Part shown: positions 8,937-17,744 of the stretch, one piece after another
How the letters are laid out: each line of letters begins with the position of its first letter
Numbering within the stretch: the first letter of the stretch is position 1
Source of the DNA: Oceanobacillus jeddahensis
Lineage (GTDB): Bacteria; Bacillota; Bacilli; Bacillales; Amphibacillaceae
Length of the DNA stretch: 64,000 bases
Reading direction: 5' to 3'
NCBI RefSeq assembly: GCF_000750635.1
Contig: NZ_CCDM010000003.1
Coordinates: forward strand, 149,121 to 213,120
The notes under the pieces: generated by a model
What the model was told of the DNA's origin: nothing
The model's input: only the letters and a program-made list of their open reading frames with translations
The model's database searches: none
Translations under genes and position numbers: made by a program

Positions 8937-9989
8937 CTAAACTAAACATGGAAGTCGATCTTTTGTCTGATACGGGAAAATTTCCCGATTTGCTTTCAGA
9001 CGGATAACCAGATCCGGATTGGATATAAATAATTGCCCAAATGCCACCAAGTCTGCCTGATCCGCTTCAATAATGTCTGCTCCACTTTCAGGTGCTATAT
9101 TTCCAACAGCGATAAGTGTTTCATCCCAGTATTGCCTGAATAAGGCATGCAGCGATCGTGGATCATTTTGAAACGTATCCTCATAGTTTTCTACAGATGG
9201 ATGGAGGATTTTTAGTTGATGCTTCGCAAGAATTTCTGTTATGGCACATACCATTTCTTCCGGATATTCCCATACATAGTCCGTATCATCATCTTTTTTC
9301 TCAGAAATCCGGATGCTGATTCTATTTTTAGGAACAACCTTCTTTACTTCTTTAATAATTAAATCTAAAAAATGCAGTCTGTTTTGTAAAGAACCGCCAA
9401 ACTCATCCTGACGCTGATTCGTTTTCTCATTGATAAATTGATCGATCAGATAACCATGTGCGGCATGTATTTCAACACCATCAAATCCAGCTTCCATCGC
9501 ATTTCTTGCTGCATCTCTGTAATCATCTATAATGTGATAAATCTCCGTATTGGTTAAAGCTCTCGGCCTTGGGAAGGGCTTCCTTAATCGATGTGCCTTT
9601 CCGCTGGCAGCGATCGGAGAGGGGGCGACAGGAGCATGCCCGTTTAAAAATTCCTGATGGCTTACTCTGCCTACGTGCCAGAGCTGAGCAAAGATTTTTG
9701 TTTTATATTGATGTACTTCTTTTGTTACCTTTTGCCAGCTTAACGTCTGGCAATGTGTGAATATGCCGGGTATCCCGTAGGTCCCTTTGGCCGTTTCGTT
9801 TATAGCAATTCCTTCAGTAATAATTAAGCCGGCACCGTATCTTGCCCGTTTTCCATAGTAGTCTGCAACCAAGTAATTGACTTCACCTGTTTCGTCATCA
9901 GCAAATCCTCTTGTCATTGGCGCCATTACAATTCTGTTATCTAATGTTAAATTTCCAATTTTATAATCAGAGAAAATAGAACGTATCAT
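8937..9989 (-). CDS. Old Yellow Enzyme family NADH:flavin oxidoreductase
   Basis: This is an FMN-dependent TIM-barrel ene-reductase that reduces activated C=C bonds of enones and similar electrophiles using NAD(P)H. It shows the N-terminal NRIVMAPMTR motif, FAQLWHVGR, and the active-site helix GVEIHAAHGYLIDQF with the His pair that holds the substrate carbonyl; QDEFGGSLQNR follows. The start at 9989 is favoured because GAGGTGAT lies just upstream; a GTG nine bases earlier is inside that site. It diverges from an Lrp-type regulator gene at 10100, its probable controller. Confidence 0.88.
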   Translation of the reverse strand: MIRSIFSDYKIGNLTLDNRIVMAPMTRGFADDETGEVNYLVADYYGKRARYGAGLIITEGIAINETAKGTYGIPGIFTHCQTLSWQKVTKEVHQYKTKIFAQLWHVGRVSHQEFLNGHAPVAPSPIAASGKAHRLRKPFPRPRALTNTEIYHIIDDYRDAARNAMEAGFDGVEIHAAHGYLIDQFINEKTNQRQDEFGGSLQNRLHFLDLIIKEVKKVVPKNRISIRISEKKDDDTDYVWEYPEEMVCAITEILAKHQLKILHPSVENYEDTFQNDPRSLHALFRQYWDETLIAVGNIAPESGADIIEADQADLVAFGQLFISNPDLVIRLKANREIFPYQTKDRLPCLV

Positions 9990-10099
9990 ATTTATCACCT
10001 CATATTGAAGTTTAATCTGATGGCGTATTGTTTACAATGGGATGATTAAAGTATATGCTATGAAAAACTTTAAATTTTAAAGAAAGCGGGGAGAAAAGA

Positions 10100-10516
10100 A
10101 TGTTAGACCATATCGATCACCAGATATTAGATTTATTAAAAGGAAATGCCAGACTTACATATACTGAAATCGGCAAACAAATAAATATGTCATCTCCTGC
10201 TGTGAAAACGAGAATAGAGAGATTAGAAGATCATGTGATAAAGCGTTATACGGTCGAGGTAAATCATAAAGAACTTAATAAAGGAATACATGGTTTCGTT
10301 TTATTTAAAACCAAGAGCTGTGAAAAGTTAACGAATTATTGTAAGGAAAACAGTAATATTATAGATTTGTGGAGGATTGGAGGGGAGTATAATTACATGG
10401 CCGAAGTGGTTTGTGAAGGAACGGAAGACCTGGAGCAAATTTCTAAGGATACAACACAGTTTGCTTTTTCCAATATATTATCCGTTCTGGGTAATCATCC
10501 TGTTACTAATGACTAA
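10100..10516 (+). CDS. Lrp/AsnC family transcriptional regulator
   Basis: The 138-residue protein has an N-terminal winged HTH (DHIDHQILDLLKGNARLTYTEIGKQ, MSSPAVKTRIERLE) followed by a RAM/ligand-binding domain containing WRIGGEYNYMAEV. Lrp-like proteins bind small molecules, often amino acids, and act as octamers on promoters. It is divergent from the Old Yellow Enzyme gene at 8937-9989 with about 110 bases between starts, the usual arrangement for a local regulator. A ribosome site (AAGCGGGGAG) precedes the ATG. Confidence 0.88.
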   Translation: MLDHIDHQILDLLKGNARLTYTEIGKQINMSSPAVKTRIERLEDHVIKRYTVEVNHKELNKGIHGFVLFKTKSCEKLTNYCKENSNIIDLWRIGGEYNYMAEVVCEGTEDLEQISKDTTQFAFSNILSVLGNHPVTND

Positions 10517-10531
10517 GAATAGAAATTCATC

Positions 10532-10575
10532 AAAAAACCTGACGATTGGAAATAAAAATCATCAGGTTTTTTATT
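10532..10575 (+). terminator. Terminator after the Lrp-type gene
   Basis: An AAAAACCTGATGATT-type stem (left arm about 10532-10548, right arm 10557-10572) with one mismatch is followed by TTATTG. The A-rich left flank lets it also serve the converging HxlR remnant. Confidence 0.75.
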
Positions 10576-10601
10576 GTTTTTAGTAATGCAGGCTTTCCTG
10601 T

Positions 10602-10958
10602 TTACGGACTAACCTTTTGATTCATTTCTCCCCAGTCACACATCATGTTTAAAATCGGAAGAAGCGATCTGCCTAGCTCAGTCAGTGAATATTCCACTTT
10701 TGGAGGAATCTGCGGGTATTCTTTCCGCATGATAATCCCGTCCGCTTCCATTTCTTTTAGCATAACGCTTAGTGTTTTGTATGAGATAAAGGCTATATTT
10801 CGCTGTAATGCATTAAAGCGCATGACATCATTTTCAGACAGCCAATAAAGAATAATCATTTTATATTTTCCGCCAATCACGGATAATGTGCATCAAAAGC
10901 AGGTCTCTTTTAAAGCGACGCCATTTGGAACACAGGTTTTATTAAATTCACTTTGCAT
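10602..10958 (-). pseudogene. HxlR family regulator with an early in-frame stop
   Basis: The winged-helix HxlR domain is clear from VIGGKYKMIILYWL through PPKVEYSLTELGRSLLPIL. The natural ATG at 10958 lies inside the end of the upstream LysR gene (11-base overlap), but codon 22 is TGA (10893-10895), just before the CTLSVIGGKYK motif. The remaining open part could restart at a GTG at 10880 and give about 92 residues lacking the N-terminal Cys region that senses electrophiles in HypR/YodB-like members. It is more likely inactive than recoded. Confidence 0.7.
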
Positions 10959-11853
10959 CCATTTTCTCTCCTTGTTTATATGTTCCATTTTTATCAGCTT
11001 CTGCAAAGCATGATGCAAAAGCAGTAAATGCCTTGCTTAAAAACGGACTTTTTCGAGTGACTAACCGGGAAGTGACGTATCTGAACTGCTCTGGTACTTG
11101 ATAGGATTGGATTTGTTTATCCTTTTGATCTACTGCTGATTCAGTTAGAAGTGTATTGCCGATTCCGGCCCGTACACAGCTCAGCATCGTATCTAATGTA
11201 CTTACTTCAATCGTATTATCAAATGACATTCCATCGGCTTGAAGCCAATTTTTATTCGCTTTTCGTAAGGGGCAGCCTTCCGGGAAAACAACCCAGGCTG
11301 TATTTTTAAAATCTGAGAAAACATTCTTTTCTTTCGCCTGTCCTCCTGTTAATAGAAAAACTTCTTCCTGAAATTCATAAGCTACCTTTAGAGAAGAAAA
11401 GTCATATTCGCCGGTTAGAAAAACACCATCTAATTCACCATTCAATACCTTCTGATAATTTTGCGGGGAAGTGCCGGTGCTTAACGTCAGGGATACATCC
11501 GGATATTTTTTCTGGAATTCGGATAAAGCATGGATAAAAGCCGGTGTAGATGCAATGGTTTCTACGACTCCGATAGATAATGAACCGCATGGATATTCCG
11601 GCTCTTTGACGGCAGCTATTGTTTCATCTGCCATTTGTATAATATCACCAGCATACTTGCACAGTAATATTCCTTTTTCAGTTGGCGAAACACCTTTGCG
11701 GTCACGATGAAAAAGCTGCACACCAAGCTCTGTTTCTAATTTTCGAATTCGCATTGTGAGATTAGATTGAACATAGCCCAATTTTTCTGCAGCCTTTGTG
11801 ATACTGCCTTCCTGTTGTATCGTCACAACTATCCTTAAATCTGTCAGCTCCAT
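10948..11853 (-). CDS. LysR family transcriptional regulator
   Basis: This is a 301-residue LysR-type regulator. The N-terminal HTH (MELTDLRIVVTIQQEGSITK, LGYVQSNLTMRIRKLE) is followed by the two-lobed effector domain (GSLSIGVVETIASTPAF). ATG 11853 is used because AAAGGAGGT precedes it by six bases; longer upstream extensions lack a site. It diverges from the Old Yellow Enzyme gene at 12001 across a region holding two palindromes, the typical LysR control arrangement. Its 3' end overlaps the ATG of the broken HxlR gene. Confidence 0.88.
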   Translation of the reverse strand: MELTDLRIVVTIQQEGSITKAAEKLGYVQSNLTMRIRKLETELGVQLFHRDRKGVSPTEKGILLCKYAGDIIQMADETIAAVKEPEYPCGSLSIGVVETIASTPAFIHALSEFQKKYPDVSLTLSTGTSPQNYQKVLNGELDGVFLTGEYDFSSLKVAYEFQEEVFLLTGGQAKEKNVFSDFKNTAWVVFPEGCPLRKANKNWLQADGMSFDNTIEVSTLDTMLSCVRAGIGNTLLTESAVDQKDKQIQSYQVPEQFRYVTSRLVTRKSPFLSKAFTAFASCFAEADKNGTYKQGEKMDAK

Positions 11854-11873
11854 GATGATACCTCCTTTGTTAA

Positions 11874-11907
11874 CATCAATAATATTGATGACACCATCAT
11901 TAATGAT
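11874..11907. promoter_or_regulatory. Twin palindromes between LysR and OYE genes
   Basis: A 17-bp palindrome (CATCAAT-AAT-ATTGATG, 11874-11890) is followed by a 12-bp palindrome (ATCATTAATGAT, 11896-11907). Both share ATCA/TGAT arms. Their position in the divergent region suggests binding of the LysR protein to recognition and activation sites; this is inference from position and symmetry. Confidence 0.5.
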
Positions 11908-12000
11908 CATTTTACTATATGGAAAGCAGGACGTACAATTAATTTTAAGCAAATCTTCTTTTGAAACGGAGATGATTGCAAAACAGAAGGAGGAATTTTA

Positions 12001-13113
12001 ATGCATAACGATACAAAACTTTTTTCAAATTATCAGCTGGGGAGCCTGCAATTACCAAACCGGGCAGCGCTGTCACCGATGACCCGCACCAGTGCCGAGC
12101 AAACAGGAGAGGCGACTGCCCGGATGGCTTCCTATTATTCCCGCTTTGCACAAGGCGGATTTGGACTGATTATTACAGAAGGGATTTATCCAGACCATAT
12201 GAATAGCAGAAGTTATGAAAACCAGCCTGGGATTGCAGATGATCAACAGGCAGAGGCATGGAAGCCGGTAGTAGAGGCTGTTCATCGTGCAGGAGGAAAA
12301 ATTATCGTTCAGCTTATGCATGGAGGAGCACTTGTCCAGCATGACAGTTTTACAGCTGTGGCGCCGTCTGCTATCCGGCCAGTAGGGAGCATGTTAGAAG
12401 ATCATGGAGGCAGCGGGAAATTTGCTTTACCAAGGGAGATTACAAAAGAGGAAATTCGACATGTGATTGAGAGCTTTGCTCAAGCAGCTTCCCGTGCAAA
12501 ACAAGCAGGTTTTGATGGCGTGGAAGTGCATGGAGCAAACGGATATTTACTGGATCAGTTCGTCACAGATTATACCAATCAACGGACCGATGAATATGGC
12601 GGATCAACTGCAAATCGTATTCGCCTAACTGTAGAAGTTTTACAAGCTATTCGGGAAGCAGTGGGTTCAGAATATCCGGTTGGGGTACGTATTTCACAAG
12701 GCAAAGTAAATGATTTTCATCATAAATGGGCAGAAAGGGAAAAGGACGCCAAAATCATTTTTGAACAGCTGGCAGCTGCTTCACCAACCTATATTCATAC
12801 AACAGAGTATAAGGCATTTGCACCTGCCTTTTCAGATAGCCCGTCTACACTTGCTGCATTGGCAAAGCAGTACAGTAAGCTTCCGGTAATTGCTAATGGA
12901 AAATTAGGCGAGCCTGAAAAAGCTGAGAAGCTGTTAGAAAAGAATGAAACCGATCTGGTTGCCATTGGAACAAGCGCCATCGTCAATCCGGATTGGGTCA
13001 GCAAGATAAAAGAAGGGAGGACCCTGAATACCTTTGAACACAGCTATCTTCAACCTATAGCTACGCTCCGAGAAGAAGAGTATACAAGCGGGGAAGAAAA
13101 CCATGCTTATTGA
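12001..13113 (+). CDS. Old Yellow Enzyme family ene-reductase
   Basis: This is the second FMN-dependent ene-reductase in the window (370 residues). It has NRAALSPMTRTSA near the N-terminus, IVQLMHGG, and the active-site GVEVHGANGYLLDQF with the His/Asn pair, then TDEYGGSTANR. It is not a recent copy of the gene at 8937, being visibly different in the barrel and active-site pair. The AGGAGG ribosome site is ideal. The next gene, a flavin-reductase-like pseudogene, overlaps its end by 11 bases, which implies an operon under the divergent LysR gene. Confidence 0.9.
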   Translation: MHNDTKLFSNYQLGSLQLPNRAALSPMTRTSAEQTGEATARMASYYSRFAQGGFGLIITEGIYPDHMNSRSYENQPGIADDQQAEAWKPVVEAVHRAGGKIIVQLMHGGALVQHDSFTAVAPSAIRPVGSMLEDHGGSGKFALPREITKEEIRHVIESFAQAASRAKQAGFDGVEVHGANGYLLDQFVTDYTNQRTDEYGGSTANRIRLTVEVLQAIREAVGSEYPVGVRISQGKVNDFHHKWAEREKDAKIIFEQLAAASPTYIHTTEYKAFAPAFSDSPSTLAALAKQYSKLPVIANGKLGEPEKAEKLLEKNETDLVAIGTSAIVNPDWVSKIKEGRTLNTFEHSYLQPIATLREEEYTSGEENHAY

Positions 13114-13714
13114 TCCAGCAAGGTTATCGGAAAAAGAGCTTTATAAATTATTAATTGGTTCTGTTGTTCCCAGACCGATTGCCTGGGTTTCCACAAAAAG
13201 TAAGGAAGGCATATTTAACCTGAGTCCGTTTAGTTTCTTTAACGTAGCTCCAACTAAACCGTCGATATTTTCTATTTCGATCAGTCCCGGAACAAGAGAA
13301 AGGGAAGGCAATGTAAAAGGTACGCTGAAAAATATCCGGGATACAAAGGAATTTGTGATTAATATAGTGAATGCTTCTTTAGCAGAAGCCATGAAAATAA
13401 GCGCTGAAAATTTGCCGCCGGAGATGGATGAATTTCAAAAAAAGCGGTGTAACACCAGTAGAAAGTACAAGTGTGGTTTCGCCACGGGTAAAAGAATCAC
13501 CAATCAATATGGAATGTAAACTGTACCAGCTCATCCCTCTCGGATCAGATTATTTAGTACTTGGAGAGCTGCGGCAAATGCATATTCAAGAGCTTATTTT
13601 GATAATGGCTATATTAATATAAAAAGGCTTAAAGCGCTTGGAAGACTGGCAGGAAATTACACAGTAGCAGATAAAATAATCGATCTATCTGATAAGAACA
13701 GGAATAGAAAGTAA
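13103..13714 (+). pseudogene. Flavin reductase-like gene with two frameshifts
   Basis: The product belongs to the FMN-binding split-barrel (flavin reductase-like/flavoredoxin) family: VVPRPIAWVST, NLSPFSFFNVAP and later PINMECKLYQL. A one-base change in the A-run at about 13438 throws the main frame to a stop at 13519; the correct continuation (SGVTPVEST onward) is in another frame, and a second shift near 13600 is needed to reach the natural end NIKRLKALGRLAGNY to 13714. It overlaps the upstream ene-reductase stop, so it was once translationally coupled and probably functionally linked to it. Confidence 0.8.
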
Positions 13715-13798
13715 TTTATTCTATAGAAAACATTTTCCTTATGATATCAATAGTGATGAGATAGCAACATTAAAAATAAAGTATAGAAAGAAGATGAC

Positions 13799-14194
13799 AT
13801 GATGGCAGAAAAGAAACAAATTAACATTACTCCAGACCCCTACGCTCCTTTCCAATTATCTCAAGGGATGACCTTTGGTGACTTACTATTTATCTCGGGC
13901 CAGACCAGTATAAATGAGAATGGGGATCTTATTCATAGTGGAAATTTCGTGGCTCAGGCTGAACAGGCTTTTAAGAACCTTGACAAGGTCTTGAAAAGCG
14001 GCGGTTCAACGTTAGATGACATCTTAAAGGTCACTATTTTCTTAAAAGATATGTCCTATTTTAAAGAGGTTGTTGCATTGAGGAAAAAGTATTTTTCAGC
14101 TCCCTATCCAGCAGATTCCATTGTAGAAATAAGTGGTTTATTTCATCCGGATGCTTTGATTGAAATCGAAGCTATTGCTGTGAAAGCTGATTAA
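13799..14194 (+). CDS. RidA/YjgF family protein
   Basis: This is a RidA-superfamily protein of 131 residues, with GDLLFISGQTSINENG, AFKNLDKVLKSGGS, the VTIFLKDM strand and the IEIEAIAVKA C-terminal strand. As in the gene at 8407, the carboxylate-binding Arg of classical RidA is missing (YPADSIVEI instead of PARTxVEV). It follows the ene-reductase/flavin-reductase pair in the same direction and may share its regulation. ATG 13799 or the adjacent ATG 13802 could be the start. Confidence 0.87.
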   Translation: MMAEKKQINITPDPYAPFQLSQGMTFGDLLFISGQTSINENGDLIHSGNFVAQAEQAFKNLDKVLKSGGSTLDDILKVTIFLKDMSYFKEVVALRKKYFSAPYPADSIVEISGLFHPDALIEIEAIAVKAD

Positions 14195-14258
14195 CGGCAT
14201 TGAAAGTCATTAGATTAATTTTTTTAACTGGATACAAGTTTTATTACTCTTAGGGTAT

Positions 14259-14306
14259 AAAGTAAACAAAGCAGTGGCAATATGGAGCTGCTGCTTTGTT
14301 TACTTT
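14259..14306. terminator. Bidirectional terminator
   Basis: A 16-bp perfect stem (AAAGTAAACAAAGCAG at 14259-14274 with its complement at 14291-14306) lies between the converging RidA-like gene and HxlR remnant. T-rich tracts on both sides suit termination on either strand. Confidence 0.8.
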
Positions 14307-14313
14307 ATTTTGA

Positions 14314-14666
14314 TTATTTATTACACACTTCTAAAGGATCTTTCTCTTTTTCTAAAAATTCCTCATGCGTGAAACCCCACGCACACATATCTCTTAAAAC
14401 GTTTTCCAATGTCTGTCCGTGTGCGGATAAAGAATATTCTACTCTTGGCGGAACTTCCTGATAAACAACATGGCTGACCAGACTATCTTTTTCTAACTCT
14501 CTAAGCTGCTGTGTTAATACACCCTGTGTTATTTCAGGCATTAAACGTCTTAATTCTCCAAAACGCTTTGTGCTTTTTCTAGCAGGATAAATAATATATG
14601 GGGCTTCCATTTACCGCCGATTGCTTGAAGTGCAGAAACAATTCCGTATTTTGATAGATCTTCCAA
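14314..14666 (-). pseudogene. Frameshifted HxlR family regulator
   Basis: Reading leftward from a TTG at 14666 (GGGAGG upstream), the protein starts LEDLSKYGIVSALQAIGGKWKPHILFIL, a clear HxlR N-terminus. The frame is then broken, and the rest of the domain (RFGELRRLMPEITQGVLTQQL to PPRVEYSLSAHGQTLENVL) continues in another frame to 14314. This is the second damaged HxlR gene beside the ene-reductase block. It is divergent from the MFS exporter at 15053, which it may once have repressed. Confidence 0.75.
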
Positions 14667-14933
14667 CTGACTTTTCCTCCCTTTATAACAATTTCATATA
14701 AAGTATGTTAATCATATCTAAGAGAAAGAAGAAAAGAAATAAATCAGCTTGAAAAAAGTTCTGTCTTAATATCTGCGGATAGCTGCTAAAAAATTTAAAA
14801 GCTCTACATCAGGCAGGGGTTTAATTGTACCTTTTATCATACTAAGTATGAAAATAATTTCTACTTTTCAAACAATATTCTGCTCGACATAATGACGGAT
14901 ATCACTATTTAGTTATCAGAGGAGGATACATCA

Positions 14934-15011
14934 TTGACATTAAAAAATAAAGTAGCATTGGGAACAACAGAAAGTAGGGGAAGTGGAGCAGAAAATTACA
15001 GGTACATTTAA
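14934..15011 (+). pseudogene. N-terminal stub of a short-chain dehydrogenase
   Basis: GAGGAGG is followed by a TTG at 14934 and 25 codons beginning LTLKNKVAL and continuing to a degraded TTESRGSGAE. This matches the start of classical SDR enzymes (LKNKVALVTGASRGIGAE). The rest of the gene is gone. It suggests the MFS gene immediately downstream once followed an oxidoreductase gene. Confidence 0.5.
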
Positions 15012-15052
15012 GCCTTGATTGTTATAAAAATCTAAATTAGGAGTGAACAGTT

Positions 15053-16210
15053 TTGCCTTTCGAAGTGTTTATACTAGGTTTTCTTATTTTTTCTCAAACA
15101 ACATCAGAATTTATGGTAGCAGGAATTATGCCGACTTTATCAGAAGAATTCGGCGTATCCATAGCAGCTATCGGTTATCTTATTTCCGCTTATGCAGTAG
15201 GAATGATTATAGGCGGGCCAATTCTAACCATCGCTTTATTAAAAGTCCCTTTAAAGAAAGGATTGATGGCATTAACGCTTGTATTTCTTATTGGGCAGAC
15301 AATCGCAGCCATTTCTCCTAATTATGAGGTTATGATGACGGCCCGGGTTGTGCAGGGAATCGCTTCTTCCGCAACGTTTGGAACGGCTATGTCACTTGCC
15401 TATCAACTCGTCCCCGACCATTTACGAGCGCGGGTAGCTTCTGTTGTATTAGGCGGGCTGATGATTGCCACCGCTGCCGGGGTACCATTTGCGATGGTAT
15501 TTAATTTATATTTGGACTGGCGTGCCAGCTTCTGGGCGGTTGTGGTCCTGGTATTAATTGCGGCGATATTGGTTCAATTCCTCATACCGGCCTTTGAATC
15601 CCAGGAAAAGGAAAGTATCAGTGTCAAAAAAGAGCTTGGCTCCTTCAAAAACTACCGTTTATGGGCTGCCTATACAACGAATGTATTTATAATCGGTGCA
15701 ACATTCGCTGCATTTAGCTATTTCACACCAAGCCTGACGGAAGTTACAGGATTTAATGCAGGGATTGTACCTATTATATTAGGAATCTATGGTGTAGCAA
15801 CGGTTATTGGTAATATTATTGTCGGCAGATTAGCAGACTTGCATATGATACCTACCATGACAGTTGGATTATTTATTCTGACAGCTGCCCTTACTCTGTT
15901 TGGTTTTTTTGCAGAAGTCTCGGTTATTGCTGTTGTTGCAGTTATAATTATTGGTTTAACCGGCGTTTCTTTAAATCCGGCGATGGCGAAACAGGCTCTA
16001 AGCGTTTCCAATACAGGAACACTTGTCGCCACAGTAAATAATTCGATGATTAATCTTGGTCTTATGATTGGTTCATCTGTCGGCGGTGTGGCAATCGATG
16101 CCGGCTTCGGCCTTACTTCACTATTATGGGTTGGTATAATCATGGGTGTTTTAGGGCTCATATCGCTGCTGCCCTTTATACGAGGTAAAGTTTCTTCTAC
16201 TGCTGTTTAA
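15053..16210 (+). CDS. MFS transporter, DHA1 drug-exporter type
   Basis: This is a 385-residue, 12-helix major facilitator superfamily proton antiporter of the inner membrane. It shows the DHA1 pattern: FILGFLIFSQTTSEFMVAGIMPTL in helix 1, a loop-2 region with LKVPLKKGLM, and RVVQGIASSATFGTAMSLAYQLVP around helix 4. These features fit arabinose/chloramphenicol-type exporters. The start is TTG 15053 with AGGAG nine bases upstream. An SDR stub and a broken HxlR gene lie upstream. A decayed copy of its last 90 codons occurs at 31650-31935, followed there, as here, by a small Cys-rich protein gene. Confidence 0.87.
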   Translation: MPFEVFILGFLIFSQTTSEFMVAGIMPTLSEEFGVSIAAIGYLISAYAVGMIIGGPILTIALLKVPLKKGLMALTLVFLIGQTIAAISPNYEVMMTARVVQGIASSATFGTAMSLAYQLVPDHLRARVASVVLGGLMIATAAGVPFAMVFNLYLDWRASFWAVVVLVLIAAILVQFLIPAFESQEKESISVKKELGSFKNYRLWAAYTTNVFIIGATFAAFSYFTPSLTEVTGFNAGIVPIILGIYGVATVIGNIIVGRLADLHMIPTMTVGLFILTAALTLFGFFAEVSVIAVVAVIIIGLTGVSLNPAMAKQALSVSNTGTLVATVNNSMINLGLMIGSSVGGVAIDAGFGLTSLLWVGIIMGVLGLISLLPFIRGKVSSTAV

Positions 16211-16225
16211 TCGTTTCATTTATCG

Positions 16226-16256
16226 AACCAGGCTGGTTATTTTCAGCTGGGTTTTA
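16226..16256 (+). terminator. Terminator after the MFS gene
   Basis: An imperfect AACCAGGCTG/CAGCTGGGTT hairpin is followed by TTAAAT. Related hairpins end several neighbouring units (17672, 31981, 42163). Confidence 0.6.
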
Positions 16257-16418
16257 AATATTACAGGTAGGATGAATTTTCATCTAATCATTTATTTTAA
16301 TAAAGAAATAAAGTGAAGATTTTCGTTATATGATAAAGTAAACATAGAAGTTTATATGTACATTGTTTTCCCCTTACATCCATAGATGAAAATGCAATTA
16401 TCCCCAAAGGAGGCTAAC

Positions 16419-16583
16419 ATGTTTCATTATGAAGCGGTTTGTTATCATTGTAAAAAAGTATTTAAAGTATACGAAGGAAGTCCAAAATATAAAATCGTTA
16501 AGGAGAAGAATACAAAAATGTTTTGTTGCGAGGATTGCGATCATAAAATACGCATTACAGCAATAAAAAACTTTTTTAGATAG
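16419..16583 (+). CDS. Small Cys-rich (zinc-ribbon-like) protein
   Basis: This 54-residue protein begins MFHYEAVCYHCKKVFKVYEG and has two Cys clusters, CYHC near the N-terminus and CCEDC about 28 residues later, spaced like a four-Cys zinc ribbon. The ATG at 16419 is chosen because AAAGGAGG lies six bases upstream; the in-frame ATG at 16386 has none. The function is unknown; similar tiny proteins of the DUF2197/YlaI sort are conserved in Bacillaceae, but I am not certain of that match. A second copy lies at 32130, also after MFS sequence, and has lost one Cys. Confidence 0.75.
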   Translation: MFHYEAVCYHCKKVFKVYEGSPKYKIVKEKNTKMFCCEDCDHKIRITAIKNFFR

Positions 16584-16650
16584 GATGTTTTGGGAATATT
16601 TATAATTCATATCATTAACGAATGTAGGTTTAGAAAATTCATTGCTATAA

Positions 16651-16845
16651 GATCAAATAATATTCCAGGAGGCTATTCAACAATCAAGAGCTACTGGATC
16701 AAAACTAGTCGTTTTTGGTTGTCATAATGGAGTAGTAGAAAGTAGTCCTGAAGGAATTTTAACACAAGGTTGGACAGATATTATTGGTATCACATGTAAC
16801 ATTACTATTAGTATTGATGCAGGAGTTCTTTTTTATCGCGGATAA
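16651..16845 (+). pseudogene. Unrecognised coding remnant
   Basis: An open stretch of 64 codons without a start codon encodes protein-like sequence (QEAIQQSRATGSKLVVFGCH, later EGILTQGWTDIIGIT) and ends at TAA 16843-16845. The composition is that of a real protein, but I cannot name the family. It lies between the Cys-rich gene and a lipoprotein gene and has no ribosome site, so it is probably the tail of a deleted gene. Confidence 0.35.
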
Positions 16846-16888
16846 GCGAGGAGACAATCATTGAATCTATATTAAACGAGGAGATGGT

Positions 16889-17593
16889 ATGATGAAAAAA
16901 ATGTTTTTTCTATTGGTAACTTTGTGCTTTACCACAGCGTGTTCCATGTCTGAAGAGGATGTTGTAGAAGAAACGATTGCGGCAAGTGATGAAGTCAATA
17001 ACTATACACTCGATATTACAACCGCCAACCCTAATGAGGAAGAAGATAGTGAATACACGTTAAAAATTGATTTAGAGAACACACTTGGATATATCACAAG
17101 CGAATATACAAATGAACATGGGAGAACATCAGAAGAATTATATTATAACTCCGAAACAGTTTTTGAAAAGTTATCGGACAGTGACTGGACTATAAGCTCG
17201 CTTCAAGTAGAAGATATGCATGAATACTATTTTGTAGACTATACGCAAATTGCTCAAGTACTTGAATACATCGAGCCAATGGAGGAAACATCGTTTGAAG
17301 CATTAGATGAAACGTATGAATTTTCATATCAATCAGACAATCAAAGTGATGCGACAGCTTTGTTAGAGGAATGGGGCTTTAATCTCGGGGAAGAACCAGT
17401 GACGGATGCTTCGATTGTTTTTCACATCAATAATGATAATTATTATATTGAGAATATTGAGTTAGAATATACAATGCAGGTGGGATCTGACACTGAAATC
17501 GATTTAACACAACAGCTTGATTATCAGAACATCAATGATACAGAGGATATCGAAAGACCAGAAGGCACACTCTCAGAAAACAGTATTTCATAG
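16889..17593 (+). CDS. Secreted lipoprotein, DUF6612-like
   Basis: This 234-residue acidic lipoprotein has a short signal peptide (MMKKMFFLLVTLCF) and lipobox TTAC, then a domain with SEEDVVEETIAASDEVNNYTL, which resembles the N-terminus of DUF6612-type lipoproteins of Bacillaceae. It would be anchored outside the membrane. The function is not known. A GAGGAGATG site precedes the ATG pair. It has its own terminator and no evident operon partner. Confidence 0.8.
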   Translation: MMKKMFFLLVTLCFTTACSMSEEDVVEETIAASDEVNNYTLDITTANPNEEEDSEYTLKIDLENTLGYITSEYTNEHGRTSEELYYNSETVFEKLSDSDWTISSLQVEDMHEYYFVDYTQIAQVLEYIEPMEETSFEALDETYEFSYQSDNQSDATALLEEWGFNLGEEPVTDASIVFHINNDNYYIENIELEYTMQVGSDTEIDLTQQLDYQNINDTEDIERPEGTLSENSIS

Positions 17594-17671
17594 TAAAGCT
17601 AAATTCAGCAGCTGAATAGAGTATTTCGGGCGGATTTTGTTCCATCTGAAAATGCCTTTTTAATCGATTTT

Positions 17672-17705
17672 ACCCAACTGCTTTCAATACAGTTGGGTTT
17701 ATTTG
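17672..17705 (+). terminator. Terminator after the lipoprotein gene
   Basis: A perfect 9-bp stem (ACCCAACTG/CAGTTGGGT at 17672-17680 and 17690-17698) is followed by TTATTTGAATTTTTT. It also faces the converging MerR gene. Confidence 0.8.
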
Positions 17706-17744
17706 AATTTTTTACTCCATATTCAGACTCTCTAACCATTTCTG

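Noticed and set aside
10602-10958. Selenocysteine or recoding at the TGA of the HxlR gene
   Set aside because: There is no visible selenocysteine insertion structure, and HxlR proteins do not need a residue of that type there; a nonsense change is simpler.
15787-16161. Minus-strand ORF of 124 codons
   Set aside because: Antisense shadow of the MFS gene; the Pro/Thr/Ile-rich sequence is typical of the reverse of hydrophobic helices.
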